A DNA stretch of 64,000 bases from Eubacteriales bacterium (GTDB lineage: Bacteria > Bacillota > Clostridia > Lachnospirales > Lachnospiraceae): the NCBI GenBank assembly GCA_030536755.1, contig JAUNPJ010000001.1, forward strand, positions 62,001-126,000. Direction: 5' to 3'. The translations under genes were made by a program, and so were the position numbers. Shown here piece by piece: positions 43,566 through 52,045 of the stretch (the first letter of the stretch is position 1; every line of letters starts with the position of its first letter). The notes below the pieces were generated by a model, which saw only the letters and a program-made list of their open reading frames with translations, made no database searches and was not told the DNA's origin.

Positions 43566-45458
43566 ATGAAGAATTTATTCTTACCAATGAGTCAGAAGAA
43601 TCTGAAAGAGGCAGGCATCAACCAGTTGGATTTTGTATATGTGATCGGGGATGCCTACGTGGATCATCCTTCCTTTGGGCCGGCGATTATCAGCCGGCTT
43701 TTGGAAAGCCATGGATATAAAGTTGGAATCATATCACAGCCGGATTGGAGGGATGATGCCAGTATTGCCGTACTTGGCAGGCCCCGTCTGGCTTTTCTTG
43801 TGTCAGCCGGAAATATGGACTCCATGGTCAATCATTATACGGTTTCAAGAAAACACAGGCAGAAGGATGCCTATACTCCAGGTGGAGTCATGGGACGCAG
43901 ACCGGACCGTGCATGTATTGTATACAGCAATCTGATCCGCAGAACGTTCAAGGATGTACCTGTGATTCTTGGAGGAATCGAGGCAAGCTTGCGTCGTCTG
44001 GCCCATTATGATTACTGGGATGATAAAGTGCGTCGTTCTGTTTTGATGGATTGCGGTGCCGATTTGATTTCCTATGGAATGGGAGAACATTCGATTGTGG
44101 AAATTGCAGATGCATTAAACAGCGGTCTAGAAGTACGGGATCTGACGTTTATTGCGGGAACCGCCTACTGCACAAAAGATGTATCGGCCGTGCAGGACGG
44201 GATTCGTCTTCCGGATTATGATACAATCTGCGCCGACAAAAAGGCGTATGCGGACAGTTACAAGCTTCAATATGAAAATACGGACTCTCACACGGCAAAG
44301 CCATTGATTGAGAGCTACGGTGCACAGGGATATGTTGTACAGAACCCGCCAGCCCGACCGCTGACAACGATGGAGATGGATGATATTTATGCACTGCCTT
44401 ATCAGAGAACCTGGCATCCGTCTTATGACAAATTGGGAGGTATTCCAGCTTTTGAAGAAATTCAATTCAGCCTTACCAGCAACCGAGGATGTTTCGGTGG
44501 CTGTAACTTCTGTGCTTTGACTTTCCATCAGGGAAGAACGGTTCAGGTCAGAAGCCATGAATCGATTCTTGCGGAGGCAAAAGCCTGTACAGAGGACAAA
44601 GATTTTAAAGGATATATTCATGATGTGGGAGGACCAACTGCTGATTTTCGTCATCCATCCTGCAAAAAACAGCTTGAAAAAGGCGTTTGCACCAAAAAGC
44701 AATGTTTGTTTCCGAAGCCATGTCCCAATCTTGAGGCGGATCATGAAGATTATCTGGAGCTTTTGCATAAGCTGCGAAATATTCCGGGTGTAAAAAAAGT
44801 ATTTATCCGTTCGGGTATTCGCTTTGACTATGTGCTTGCCGATAAAAATCCGGCTTTTTTAAAAGAACTTGTTGCTCACCATGTAAGCGGGCAGCTTCGC
44901 GTAGCGCCTGAACATGTGTCGGATCCGGTACTTCGATGTATGGGAAAACCAGACCATCATGTGTACGAGCGTTTTGTGAAGCGGTTTAAAGAAGAGACAC
45001 AGGCAATCGGCAAAAAGCAGTATGCTGTGCCTTATTTTATGAGTTCGCATCCGGGATGTACCATGAAAGATGCCGTAGCGCTGGCGGAATATATCCGGGA
45101 TATGGGTTTTATGCCGGAGCAGGTGCAGGATTTTTATCCAACGCCTTCTACGGTATCTACCTGTATGTATTATACAGGAATCCATCCTCTGACAGGAGAA
45201 AATGTTTATGTGCCTCGCAATCCTCATGAGAAGGCGATTCAGAGAGCCTTGATTCAGTATCGCAATCCTGCCAATGAAGCACTGGTGCGGGAAGGACTCG
45301 CACTCGCGGGCAGGGAAGACCTGATTGGATTTGATCGAAAATGCCTGATCAGACCGAGAAAAGGAGAGGCAGTCAAGGCGGTGTCCAGGGAGCGGGAAGG
45401 AAGAAAGCAGAAGAAGAAAACGATTCGTAATGTACATAAAAAGAAAAACAGGAAGTGA
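43566..45458 (+). CDS. YgiQ-family radical SAM protein
   Basis: 630 residues. The radical SAM cluster motif CxxxCxxC is in GCFGGCNFCALTFHQGR (near residue 310). An N-terminal UPF0313 domain (IGDAYVDHPSFGPAIISR, GGIEASLRRLAHYDYW) precedes it. The C-terminal tail is Lys/Arg-rich (KQKKKTIRNVHKKKNRK). The reaction is unknown. It begins right after the HAD stop (TAG ATG). Confidence 0.92.
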   Translation: MKNLFLPMSQKNLKEAGINQLDFVYVIGDAYVDHPSFGPAIISRLLESHGYKVGIISQPDWRDDASIAVLGRPRLAFLVSAGNMDSMVNHYTVSRKHRQKDAYTPGGVMGRRPDRACIVYSNLIRRTFKDVPVILGGIEASLRRLAHYDYWDDKVRRSVLMDCGADLISYGMGEHSIVEIADALNSGLEVRDLTFIAGTAYCTKDVSAVQDGIRLPDYDTICADKKAYADSYKLQYENTDSHTAKPLIESYGAQGYVVQNPPARPLTTMEMDDIYALPYQRTWHPSYDKLGGIPAFEEIQFSLTSNRGCFGGCNFCALTFHQGRTVQVRSHESILAEAKACTEDKDFKGYIHDVGGPTADFRHPSCKKQLEKGVCTKKQCLFPKPCPNLEADHEDYLELLHKLRNIPGVKKVFIRSGIRFDYVLADKNPAFLKELVAHHVSGQLRVAPEHVSDPVLRCMGKPDHHVYERFVKRFKEETQAIGKKQYAVPYFMSSHPGCTMKDAVALAEYIRDMGFMPEQVQDFYPTPSTVSTCMYYTGIHPLTGENVYVPRNPHEKAIQRALIQYRNPANEALVREGLALAGREDLIGFDRKCLIRPRKGEAVKAVSREREGRKQKKKTIRNVHKKKNRK

Positions 45459-45462
45459 TGAG

Positions 45463-46065
45463 ATGAAATCAAACAAAGGAAATTATGGATATTTTCAGCA
45501 GGAAAAAAAAAGGAGACTGTTGATCACACTCGGACTGTTTGCCATTCCTCTGGCTGTCTTCTTTGGAGGCCTGCTCTATTATGGAAAACGGGAAACCGTC
45601 CTGACTGTGATTTCGATTGTGGGCTGTCTGCCTGCCTGCCGTTCCATGGTGAATCTGATCATGGTGTGGATGCAGAAGTCATTGCCGGAAGAAGAGTATC
45701 GGCGGATTCATGAACATGCGGGAGATTTGACGATGGCGTACGAATTGTATCTCACCTCGCAGGAAAAGAGCAGCTATGTGGATGCATTTGCCATCTGCGG
45801 CAATGAGGTGGTCGGATACAGCCATGATCCGAAAATCGATGTGAAGTATACCGCATCTCAGGTGCAGAAAATTCTTTATCAGAATGGATACAGAGTAAAT
45901 GTAAAGATTTTAAAGGAACTGCAGCCTTATCTGGATCGACTGCAGTCTCTGCAGAAGAATCGGGAAGCTCTGGAAAAAGACATTCGTTTTACACCCGATG
46001 AGAGATATCCGCATCTGAGCAGAAATGAATTGATCAAACATACGATTCTTGCGATTTCGTTATAG
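45463..46065 (+). CDS. Membrane protein of unknown function
   Basis: 200 residues from ATG 45463 (the frame opens at 45430 inside ygiQ). Two membrane segments near 18-37 and 42-65 are followed by a soluble ~130-residue part with IHEHAGDLTMAYELYLTS and an FAICGNEVVGYSHDPKID block. I do not recognise a family with function. It sits in a tight operon between ygiQ and a pseudouridine synthase. Confidence 0.7.
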   Translation: MKSNKGNYGYFQQEKKRRLLITLGLFAIPLAVFFGGLLYYGKRETVLTVISIVGCLPACRSMVNLIMVWMQKSLPEEEYRRIHEHAGDLTMAYELYLTSQEKSSYVDAFAICGNEVVGYSHDPKIDVKYTASQVQKILYQNGYRVNVKILKELQPYLDRLQSLQKNREALEKDIRFTPDERYPHLSRNELIKHTILAISL

Positions 46066-46076
46066 AGGGATGAACA

Positions 46077-47090
46077 ATGAAAGCGATGAATATTGGCAGA
46101 AATGAAGCAGGACAGAGACTGGACAAATATCTGGCAAAAGTTCTGGCAGAGGCTCCGAAAAGTTTTCTGTATAAAATGCTGCGTAAAAAAAATATTACGC
46201 TCAACGGTAAAAAAGCATCTGGCAATGAAATTCTAAAAGAACAGGATGAGGTAACATTTTTTCTCAGCGATGAGACGTTTGAAAAGTTTTCACGAAAAGA
46301 GTTTTGCCGTACCACACAGAATCTGGACATTATTTTTGAAAACAGAGATGTACTGCTGATCAACAAACCGGCGGGTGTACTCTCGCAGAGGCAGGACGCA
46401 AAAGAAGAATCCATGGTGGAACAGATGATCAGTTATCTGCTGGATACACAGGCGATCAGTCAAGAACAGCTTCGTACGTTTCGACCGGGAGTCTGCAATC
46501 GACTGGATCGCAATACTTCCGGTCTGATTATAGCTGGAAAGACACTGCCTGCGCTTCAGCAGCTGTCGGATTTGATTCGAAACCGCAGTGTACACAAATA
46601 CTATTTGTGTCTGGTAAAAGGGGTTTTGAAGAAAAAACAGTCAATTAAGGGGTATTTATACAAAGATAACGACCGAAATATAGTCAAAATTTATCCTTCC
46701 AAAGTGGGAGACGCAGTTTTTATTGAGACGGTTTATGAACCGCTGGGGAACAATGGAACAATCACGTTATGCAAAGTATTGCTTGTGACCGGGCGCACCC
46801 ACCAGATCAGAAGTCATTTGTCCAGTATCGGTCATCCGATCATCGGAGATACAAAATATGGCAGCGCGCCTGTCAATCAGTATTTTCGGCAGAAATATGG
46901 GCTGCGAAGACAGCTTTTGCATGCCTGGAATCTGGAGTTTCCGGATATGGAACCGGATGAACTCAAAATCGGAGGAAAAAGTTTTTTTGCACCTCTCCCG
47001 GAGGATTTTTCAAACATATTGAAGGGAGAGAACTTACCAGAGGAGAGTATGATAAATGGAGGAAAAGAAAAAAAATGCCATACTCAGTGA
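46077..47090 (+). CDS. RluA-family pseudouridine synthase
   Basis: 337 residues. An N-terminal S4 RNA-binding domain (residues ~10-65, AGQRLDKYLAKVLAEAP) is followed by the catalytic core with VCNRLDRNTSGLIIAG (catalytic Asp in RLDR), KYYLCLVKG and GRTHQIRSHL. It converts uridine to pseudouridine in rRNA or tRNA; the target site is not evident. The end overlaps lepB by 35 bases. Confidence 0.93.
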   Translation: MKAMNIGRNEAGQRLDKYLAKVLAEAPKSFLYKMLRKKNITLNGKKASGNEILKEQDEVTFFLSDETFEKFSRKEFCRTTQNLDIIFENRDVLLINKPAGVLSQRQDAKEESMVEQMISYLLDTQAISQEQLRTFRPGVCNRLDRNTSGLIIAGKTLPALQQLSDLIRNRSVHKYYLCLVKGVLKKKQSIKGYLYKDNDRNIVKIYPSKVGDAVFIETVYEPLGNNGTITLCKVLLVTGRTHQIRSHLSSIGHPIIGDTKYGSAPVNQYFRQKYGLRRQLLHAWNLEFPDMEPDELKIGGKSFFAPLPEDFSNILKGENLPEESMINGGKEKKCHTQ

Positions 47091-47598
47091 AGTATTGGAT
47101 TATGTGAAAGTCATTGTTTTTGCAGTGGTATTTGTGCTGATCGTCAATAATTTTATTTTGATCAATGCGCTGGTGCCCTCAGAGTCTATGGAAAAAACCA
47201 TTATGACCGGTGACAGGATTTTTGGATTCCGTCTTGCCTATGAATTTAAGGAACCAGAGCGTTTTGATATTGTGATTTTTAAATATCCGGATGATCCGGA
47301 GCAAAAGGAGCTTTATATTAAACGTGTGATCGGACTTCCAGGTGAGACAGTCAACATAGTCAATGGAAAGGTATACATTGACGGGGAGCAGACCCCGCTG
47401 GATGATTCGTTCTGTCCGGAGACCCCGATCGGTGATTTTGGACCGTACACCGTGCCGGAGGGCTGCTATTTTATGCTTGGCGACAATCGAAACTGCTCGA
47501 AGGATTCCCGCTTTTGGGAAAATACGTATGTGCGGGAGGATCAGATTGTAGGAAAAGCTGTGCTGCGATACTATCCTTCCATTAAAGTGATGGATTAG
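47056..47598 (+). CDS. lepB: Signal peptidase I
   Basis: 180 residues. One N-terminal membrane helix (residues ~13-35) is followed by the catalytic Ser in PSESMEKTI, the Lys region IKRVIGLPGE and GDNRNCSKDSR near the C-terminus. It releases exported proteins by cutting signal peptides outside the membrane. The start is in the last codons of the RluA gene. Confidence 0.95.
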   Translation: MEEKKKNAILSEVLDYVKVIVFAVVFVLIVNNFILINALVPSESMEKTIMTGDRIFGFRLAYEFKEPERFDIVIFKYPDDPEQKELYIKRVIGLPGETVNIVNGKVYIDGEQTPLDDSFCPETPIGDFGPYTVPEGCYFMLGDNRNCSKDSRFWENTYVREDQIVGKAVLRYYPSIKVMD

Positions 47599-47609
47599 GG
47601 GAGCTGCTT

Positions 47610-48146
47610 ATGGGAACATGGAATTCCAGAGGGCTGCGTGGATCTCTGCTTGAGGATCTGATCAATAAAAGCAATGAGTTATATATGGAAAAGGGACTTG
47701 CATTGATCCAAAAGATTCCAACACCAATCACACCGATTAAGATGGACAAAGAGCATCATCAGATTACACTAGCGTATTTTGAAAAAAAAAGCACGGTGGA
47801 TTATATCGGTGCAGTACAGGGAATTCCCGTATGTTTTGATGCCAAGGAGTGTCATCAGAATCTTTTTAAACTGCAAAATCTCCATGAACATCAGGTGAAC
47901 TTTATGACGAATATGGAACGGCAGGGAGGAATTGCATTTCTTCTGATCTATTTTACTGCTACAGATGAGGTCTATTATCTGACTTATCAGGAGATGATGC
48001 GTTTTTGGAACCGCATGAAGCAGGGAGGCAGAAAGAGTTTTCAAAAGTCGGAGCTTTGTCCTGATTTTTATTTGAGGCAGAACGTTGGCGGGATTTTTAT
48101 TCCTTATCTGGAGGGAATCCAGAAAGATTTGGAATTGAGGGATTGA
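47610..48146 (+). CDS. recU: Holliday junction resolvase RecU
   Basis: 178 residues. RecU motifs are visible: NSRGLRGSLLEDLINKSN at the start, STVDYIGAVQGIPVCFDAKE (metal-binding Asp, Glu and Lys) in the centre, and HEHQVNFM. It cuts four-way junctions in Firmicutes. The stop codon overlaps the -35 box of the his promoter. Confidence 0.92.
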   Translation: MGTWNSRGLRGSLLEDLINKSNELYMEKGLALIQKIPTPITPIKMDKEHHQITLAYFEKKSTVDYIGAVQGIPVCFDAKECHQNLFKLQNLHEHQVNFMTNMERQGGIAFLLIYFTATDEVYYLTYQEMMRFWNRMKQGGRKSFQKSELCPDFYLRQNVGGIFIPYLEGIQKDLELRD

Positions 48147-48171
48147 CAGGCACTCTGTGTTTGGATATAAT
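48143..48171 (+). promoter_or_regulatory. Consensus promoter of the histidine operon
   Basis: A perfect TTGACA (48143-48148), a 17-base spacer and a perfect TATAAT (48166-48171). Both hexamers match consensus exactly, so strong transcription is expected unless repressed. Confidence 0.88.
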
Positions 48172-48188
48172 GCTAATGTGATTTTTCT

Positions 48189-48206
48189 GTGCTAACATAT
48201 TAGCAC
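48189..48206 (+). promoter_or_regulatory. Candidate his operator (perfect inverted repeat)
   Basis: GTGCTAA-CATA-TTAGCAC is a perfect 7-bp inverted repeat starting about 18 bases downstream of the -10. A further TGCTAA half-site is at 48171-48176. Its place just after the transcription start fits repression. A TrpR-like YerC/HisR regulator is one candidate binder by analogy; none is in the window. Confidence 0.65.
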
Positions 48207-48239
48207 TGTAATATATTAAAGTAAAGTGGGAGAAGAAAA

Positions 48240-49355
48240 ATGGAACGAATGATTCATACACCAGAAGGTGTCAGAGATGTCTATAATGGCGAATGCGCGA
48301 AAAAGCAGGTTTTGAAGCAGAAACTTCATCAGGTGCTGCATTCTTATGGGTACGAAGACATCGAGACACCGTCCTTTGAATATTTTGATGTGTTCAGCCG
48401 TGAGATTGGAACAACTCCATCCAGAGAGCTGTATAAATTTTTTGATAAAGAGGGAAACACACTGGCATTGCGCCCGGACTTTACGCCATCGATCGTAAGG
48501 GCGGTATCCATGTATTTTATGGAAGAAAAACAGCCGATTCGTCTGTGTTACTCTGGAAGCACGTTTCAGAATATCAACAGCTATCGCGGACGTCTCAGAG
48601 AGGCGACAGAAATGGGCGTTGAGTTCTTTGGAGATGGCTCTGCGGCAGCCGATGCGGAGGTACTTGCTCTGGTTGTGGATGTCTTGAAAGAAGCCGGTCT
48701 GACTGAATTTCAGGTCAGCGTGGGTGAAGTGGAGTTCTTTAAAGCAATCGTGGAAGAATCAAAAATGTCTGAGGAGACGGTAAACGAGCTCCGCTCACTG
48801 ATTTCACAGAAAAACTATTTTGGTGTGGAGGAATTGATTGAAGAGCAGCCGATGGATGAGGAACTCAAACAGATTTTCCAGCGTCTTCCGCAGCTTTTTG
48901 GAGGAATTGAGATTCTGGAGGAGGCCAAATCACTGACCTCCAATGCGAAAGCTCAGGCAGCGATCAGCCGCCTCGAAGAAATTTACAAAATTTTATCCTA
49001 CTATGGATGTGAAAAATATATTTCTTTTGATCTTGGCATGCTCAGCAAATATCATTACTATACCGGTATTATTTTCCAAGCATTTACATACGGAACCGGC
49101 GAGGCAGTTGTCAAAGGCGGCCGCTATGATCATCTGCTGCAGTACTTTGGAAAATCTTCTCCGGCGATTGGCTTTGCGCTTCCTCTGGAGAATCTGATGA
49201 ATGCACTGGACCGTCAGAACATTCCGATTGAAGTGAACGAGGAAGTGTCTTATATTTCTTATAATGACAGCAATCTCAAAGAGTCGGTTCTGAAGGCTCA
49301 GAACCTGCGGCGTGAAGGCAAAAAAGTAAAGATGATCAGGGAGGAAGAGGCGTAA
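48240..49355 (+). CDS. hisZ: ATP phosphoribosyltransferase regulatory subunit
   Basis: 371 residues. HisZ is a class II aminoacyl-tRNA-synthetase-like protein needed with short-form HisG. Motifs are [14 protein letters not shown] at the start, [18 protein letters not shown] (motif 2 region), SGSTFQN and [23 protein letters not shown] is the motif 3 area. It lacks tRNA-charging motifs. hisG follows 1 base after the stop. Confidence 0.95.
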   Translation: MERMIHTPEGVRDVYNGECAKKQVLKQKLHQVLHSYGYEDIETPSFEYFDVFSREIGTTPSRELYKFFDKEGNTLALRPDFTPSIVRAVSMYFMEEKQPIRLCYSGSTFQNINSYRGRLREATEMGVEFFGDGSAAADAEVLALVVDVLKEAGLTEFQVSVGEVEFFKAIVEESKMSEETVNELRSLISQKNYFGVEELIEEQPMDEELKQIFQRLPQLFGGIEILEEAKSLTSNAKAQAAISRLEEIYKILSYYGCEKYISFDLGMLSKYHYYTGIIFQAFTYGTGEAVVKGGRYDHLLQYFGKSSPAIGFALPLENLMNALDRQNIPIEVNEEVSYISYNDSNLKESVLKAQNLRREGKKVKMIREEEA

Positions 49356-49356
49356 G

Positions 49357-49992
49357 ATGAGATATTTAACATTTGCTCTTGGCAAAGGACGTCTGGCAAG
49401 TACAACATTGCAGCTGTTCGAAAAAATCGGCATTACCTGCGAAGAGATGAAGGATAAAGATTCACGTAAACTGATATTTGTAAATGAGGAACTGAAGCTG
49501 CGTTTTTTCCTCGCAAAGGGACCGGACGTACCTACTTATGTTGAATATGGTGCTGCAGATATTGGTATTGTAGGAAAAGATACCATTTTGGAGGAAGGAA
49601 GAAAACTCTATGAGGTTATGGATCTGGGATTTGGAAAGTGCAGAATGTGTGTCTGCGGTCCAAAATCTGCCAAAGAGCTTCTGGAGCACAACCAGCTGAT
49701 TCGTGTGGCTACCAAATATCCAAATATTGCAAAAGATTATTTTTATAATAAAAAACATCAAACGGTGGAAATCATCAAATTGAACGGATCGATTGAGCTT
49801 GCTCCGATCGTAGGTCTGTCAGAGGTGATCGTTGATATTGTGGAGACGGGAACGACACTTCGTGAAAACGGTCTGGATGTTCTCGAGGAGGTCTGCCCGC
49901 TGTCTGCAAGAATGGTGGTAAATCAGGTAAGTATGAAGATGGAAGACGAGAGAATCCGCAAGATTATTCAGGATTTGAAGACTGTGATTTAA
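49357..49992 (+). CDS. hisG: ATP phosphoribosyltransferase (short form)
   Basis: 211 residues, the short HisG that requires HisZ. It catalyses the first step of histidine synthesis. Motifs are [35 protein letters not shown] and [30 protein letters not shown]. It lacks the C-terminal regulatory domain of long HisG. GGAGGAAG is upstream. hisB, not hisD, comes next. Confidence 0.96.
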   Translation: MRYLTFALGKGRLASTTLQLFEKIGITCEEMKDKDSRKLIFVNEELKLRFFLAKGPDVPTYVEYGAADIGIVGKDTILEEGRKLYEVMDLGFGKCRMCVCGPKSAKELLEHNQLIRVATKYPNIAKDYFYNKKHQTVEIIKLNGSIELAPIVGLSEVIVDIVETGTTLRENGLDVLEEVCPLSARMVVNQVSMKMEDERIRKIIQDLKTVI

Positions 49993-50005
49993 AGAGGGTG
50001 AGGAC

Positions 50006-51886
50006 ATGAACAGAGAAGCAACTGTAGAGAGAAATACGAAGGAAACACAGATTCAGCTCACATACCGGGTCGATGGAACCGGAAAGGCAGATATTCAGAG
50101 CGGTGTAGGCTTTTTTGATCATATGCTGGACGGCTTTACCCGTCACGGTCTGTTTGATCTTCAGCTGCGTGTAAACGGCGATCTGCAGGTAGATGACCAT
50201 CATACGATTGAGGACACAGGCATTGTGCTTGGAACCGCGATCAAAGAAGCGATTGGGGATAAAAAAGGAATTCGTCGATATGGAAGTTGTATCCTTCCGA
50301 TGGATGAGACACTTGTGCTGTGTGCAGTGGATTTGTCAGGCCGTCCTTATTTTGTGTTTGACGGAGCGTTTTCCGGGGATAAAATGGGAGATATGTCGAC
50401 CCAGATGGTTCGTGAATTTTTCTATGCCATTTCCTATACAGCAGGCATGAATCTTCACTTGAAGGTTCTTTCCGGAGAAAATGATCATCATATCGCGGAG
50501 GCGATGTTTAAGAGCTTTGCGAAAGCTCTGGATCAGGCAGCCATGTTTGATCCGAGGATTACCGATGTACTTTCTACAATGTGTACTTTATATGAAAGGA
50601 GATTTATTATGAGTGTGAAATTTATTAGTCCCTGTCTGTATCTGCTGAAGGGACAGGCTGTGACAGGCTGGGGACAGAAAAATATCTTTGACAGCGGAGA
50701 TGTAGAGCATCTGGCTCGTTTTTACAGTGATCACGGTGCAGATGAACTTCTGGTGTTTGATTTTTCCTGCGGAGATCAGGAACATGAAGAGGCAATTGGA
50801 AAAATCAAGGAAATCTGCGCAGCTGCAGAAGTTCCCGTGATCGGTGCGGGCAATGTCAAACGTATGGAGGATGTAAAAAAACTGCTTTATGCAGGATGTG
50901 CCAAAGCAGTTTTAAACTTCTCTAAGCAGAGCAACATTGATCTTATTGAGGAAGTATCCAAAAAATTCGGAAAAGATAAGATTGTAGTCAGTATTTCGGA
51001 ACTGTCTGAGTTTACCGATAACCAGCAGAAGATTGAGGAATATGCCTGTGAAGTGCTGGCTCTTGACAATATGCAGGAGGATATCGGTGCGATTTCCACG
51101 ATTCCTGTGATCTTACATATCAACCAGGGTAATGAAGAAGATACCATGGAAAGCCTCAAAAACGTTCACGGCATCAGCGGTGCTTATGTAAGCCGTATGG
51201 ATGTGGAACTGATGGACTTTAAGGAAAAATGCAAAGCAGACGGCATTCCCGTAAAGGTCTATGAGAGCAAAATCCCATGGTCCGAGTTTAAGCTGAACAG
51301 CGATGGTATGGTTCCTGTTATCGTGCAGGATTATAAGACAGATGAAGTTTTGATGCTGGCTTATATGAACGAAGAAGCGTACAATGCGACACTGAAAACC
51401 GGCAAAATGACGTACTGGAGCAGAAGCCGCAACGAACTCTGGATGAAAGGGTTGACTTCCGGACATTTCCAGTATGTAAAATCTTTGACGATTGACTGTG
51501 ACAAAGATACAATTCTGGCAAAGGTTGACCAGATCGGTGCAGCCTGCCATACGGGAAACCGCACCTGCTTTTTCAACGAACTGATGAAGAAGGAGTATGA
51601 CGATACGAATCCGCTTCGTGTATTTCAGGATGTGTATGATGTCATTCTTGACCGGAAAGTACATCCAAAGGAAGGTTCTTACACCAATTATCTGTTTGAT
51701 AAGGGAATTGATAAGATTCTCAAAAAAGTCGGTGAAGAGTGTACAGAAATTGTCATTGCAGCAAAAAATCCGGATAAGGAAGAAATCAAATATGAGATTT
51801 CTGACTTCCTGTATCACGTGATGGTTCTGATGGCAGAAAAAGACGTTACCTGGGAAGAAATCACGAGAGAATTGGCAAGAAGATAA
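50006..51886 (+). CDS. hisB: HisB read in frame into HisIE (stop-loss fusion)
   Basis: A single 626-residue frame. Residues 1-201 are imidazoleglycerol-phosphate dehydratase with metal-site motifs [34 protein letters not shown] and [12 protein letters not shown]. HisB normally ends in S-T-K-G-x-L and stop; here the end reads STMCTL followed by YERRFIM, with no stop codon. The frame enters HisIE at residue 202, exactly where that gene has its own AAAGGAG and ATG. Loss of the stop (a TAA-to-TAT change or a two-base TA duplication) is the simplest reading; a sequencing error cannot be excluded. Confidence 0.85.
   Translation: MNREATVERNTKETQIQLTYRVDGTGKADIQSGVGFFDHMLDGFTRHGLFDLQLRVNGDLQVDDHHTIEDTGIVLGTAIKEAIGDKKGIRRYGSCILPMDETLVLCAVDLSGRPYFVFDGAFSGDKMGDMSTQMVREFFYAISYTAGMNLHLKVLSGENDHHIAEAMFKSFAKALDQAAMFDPRITDVLSTMCTLYERRFIMSVKFISPCLYLLKGQAVTGWGQKNIFDSGDVEHLARFYSDHGADELLVFDFSCGDQEHEEAIGKIKEICAAAEVPVIGAGNVKRMEDVKKLLYAGCAKAVLNFSKQSNIDLIEEVSKKFGKDKIVVSISELSEFTDNQQKIEEYACEVLALDNMQEDIGAISTIPVILHINQGNEEDTMESLKNVHGISGAYVSRMDVELMDFKEKCKADGIPVKVYESKIPWSEFKLNSDGMVPVIVQDYKTDEVLMLAYMNEEAYNATLKTGKMTYWSRSRNELWMKGLTSGHFQYVKSLTIDCDKDTILAKVDQIGAACHTGNRTCFFNELMKKEYDDTNPLRVFQDVYDVILDRKVHPKEGSYTNYLFDKGIDKILKKVGEECTEIVIAAKNPDKEEIKYEISDFLYHVMVLMAEKDVTWEEITRELARR
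50609..51886 (+). CDS. hisIE: HisIE: PR-AMP cyclohydrolase / PR-ATP diphosphatase with HisA/HisF-like N-terminal domain
   Basis: 425 residues from internal ATG 50609, preceded by AAAGGAG at 6-base spacing, so it can be translated alone. Residues ~1-215 are a TIM barrel resembling HisA/HisF ([32 protein letters not shown]) without clear catalytic residues. Residues ~225-325 are HisI ([29 protein letters not shown]). Residues ~335-425 are HisE ([38 protein letters not shown]). HisE and HisI carry out steps two and three of the pathway. Confidence 0.85.
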   Translation: MSVKFISPCLYLLKGQAVTGWGQKNIFDSGDVEHLARFYSDHGADELLVFDFSCGDQEHEEAIGKIKEICAAAEVPVIGAGNVKRMEDVKKLLYAGCAKAVLNFSKQSNIDLIEEVSKKFGKDKIVVSISELSEFTDNQQKIEEYACEVLALDNMQEDIGAISTIPVILHINQGNEEDTMESLKNVHGISGAYVSRMDVELMDFKEKCKADGIPVKVYESKIPWSEFKLNSDGMVPVIVQDYKTDEVLMLAYMNEEAYNATLKTGKMTYWSRSRNELWMKGLTSGHFQYVKSLTIDCDKDTILAKVDQIGAACHTGNRTCFFNELMKKEYDDTNPLRVFQDVYDVILDRKVHPKEGSYTNYLFDKGIDKILKKVGEECTEIVIAAKNPDKEEIKYEISDFLYHVMVLMAEKDVTWEEITRELARR

Positions 51887-51910
51887 TATAGATGTGTAGG
51901 AAAGCGGGTA

Positions 51911-51949
51911 AAATAGAGCCAGAATCCATTTGGGTTCTGGCTCTATTTG
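51911..51949 (+). terminator. Intrinsic terminator of the his operon
   Basis: TAGAGCCAGAATCC pairs with GGGTTCTGGCTCTA around ATTT, followed by TTTGT. The T run is short. Confidence 0.75.
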
Positions 51950-51960
51950 TGCGCTGAATA

Positions 51961-51990
51961 TTGATTTTTTTAAGAGGGGGATGATATAAT
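51961..51990 (+). promoter_or_regulatory. Predicted promoter of the 1301-residue kinase gene
   Basis: TTGATT (51961-51966), an 18-base spacer and a perfect TATAAT (51985-51990). Confidence 0.6.
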
Positions 51991-52045
51991 AAAAATAAAT
52001 TATTAGGGAGAGATTTTGTAATAGGTAGTATTTCAGAGGTGCATT

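Noticed and set aside
48207-48239. T-box riboswitch in the his leader
   Set aside because: The leader from the predicted start is only about 60 bases, too short for a T-box, and no T-box sequence or terminator is present.
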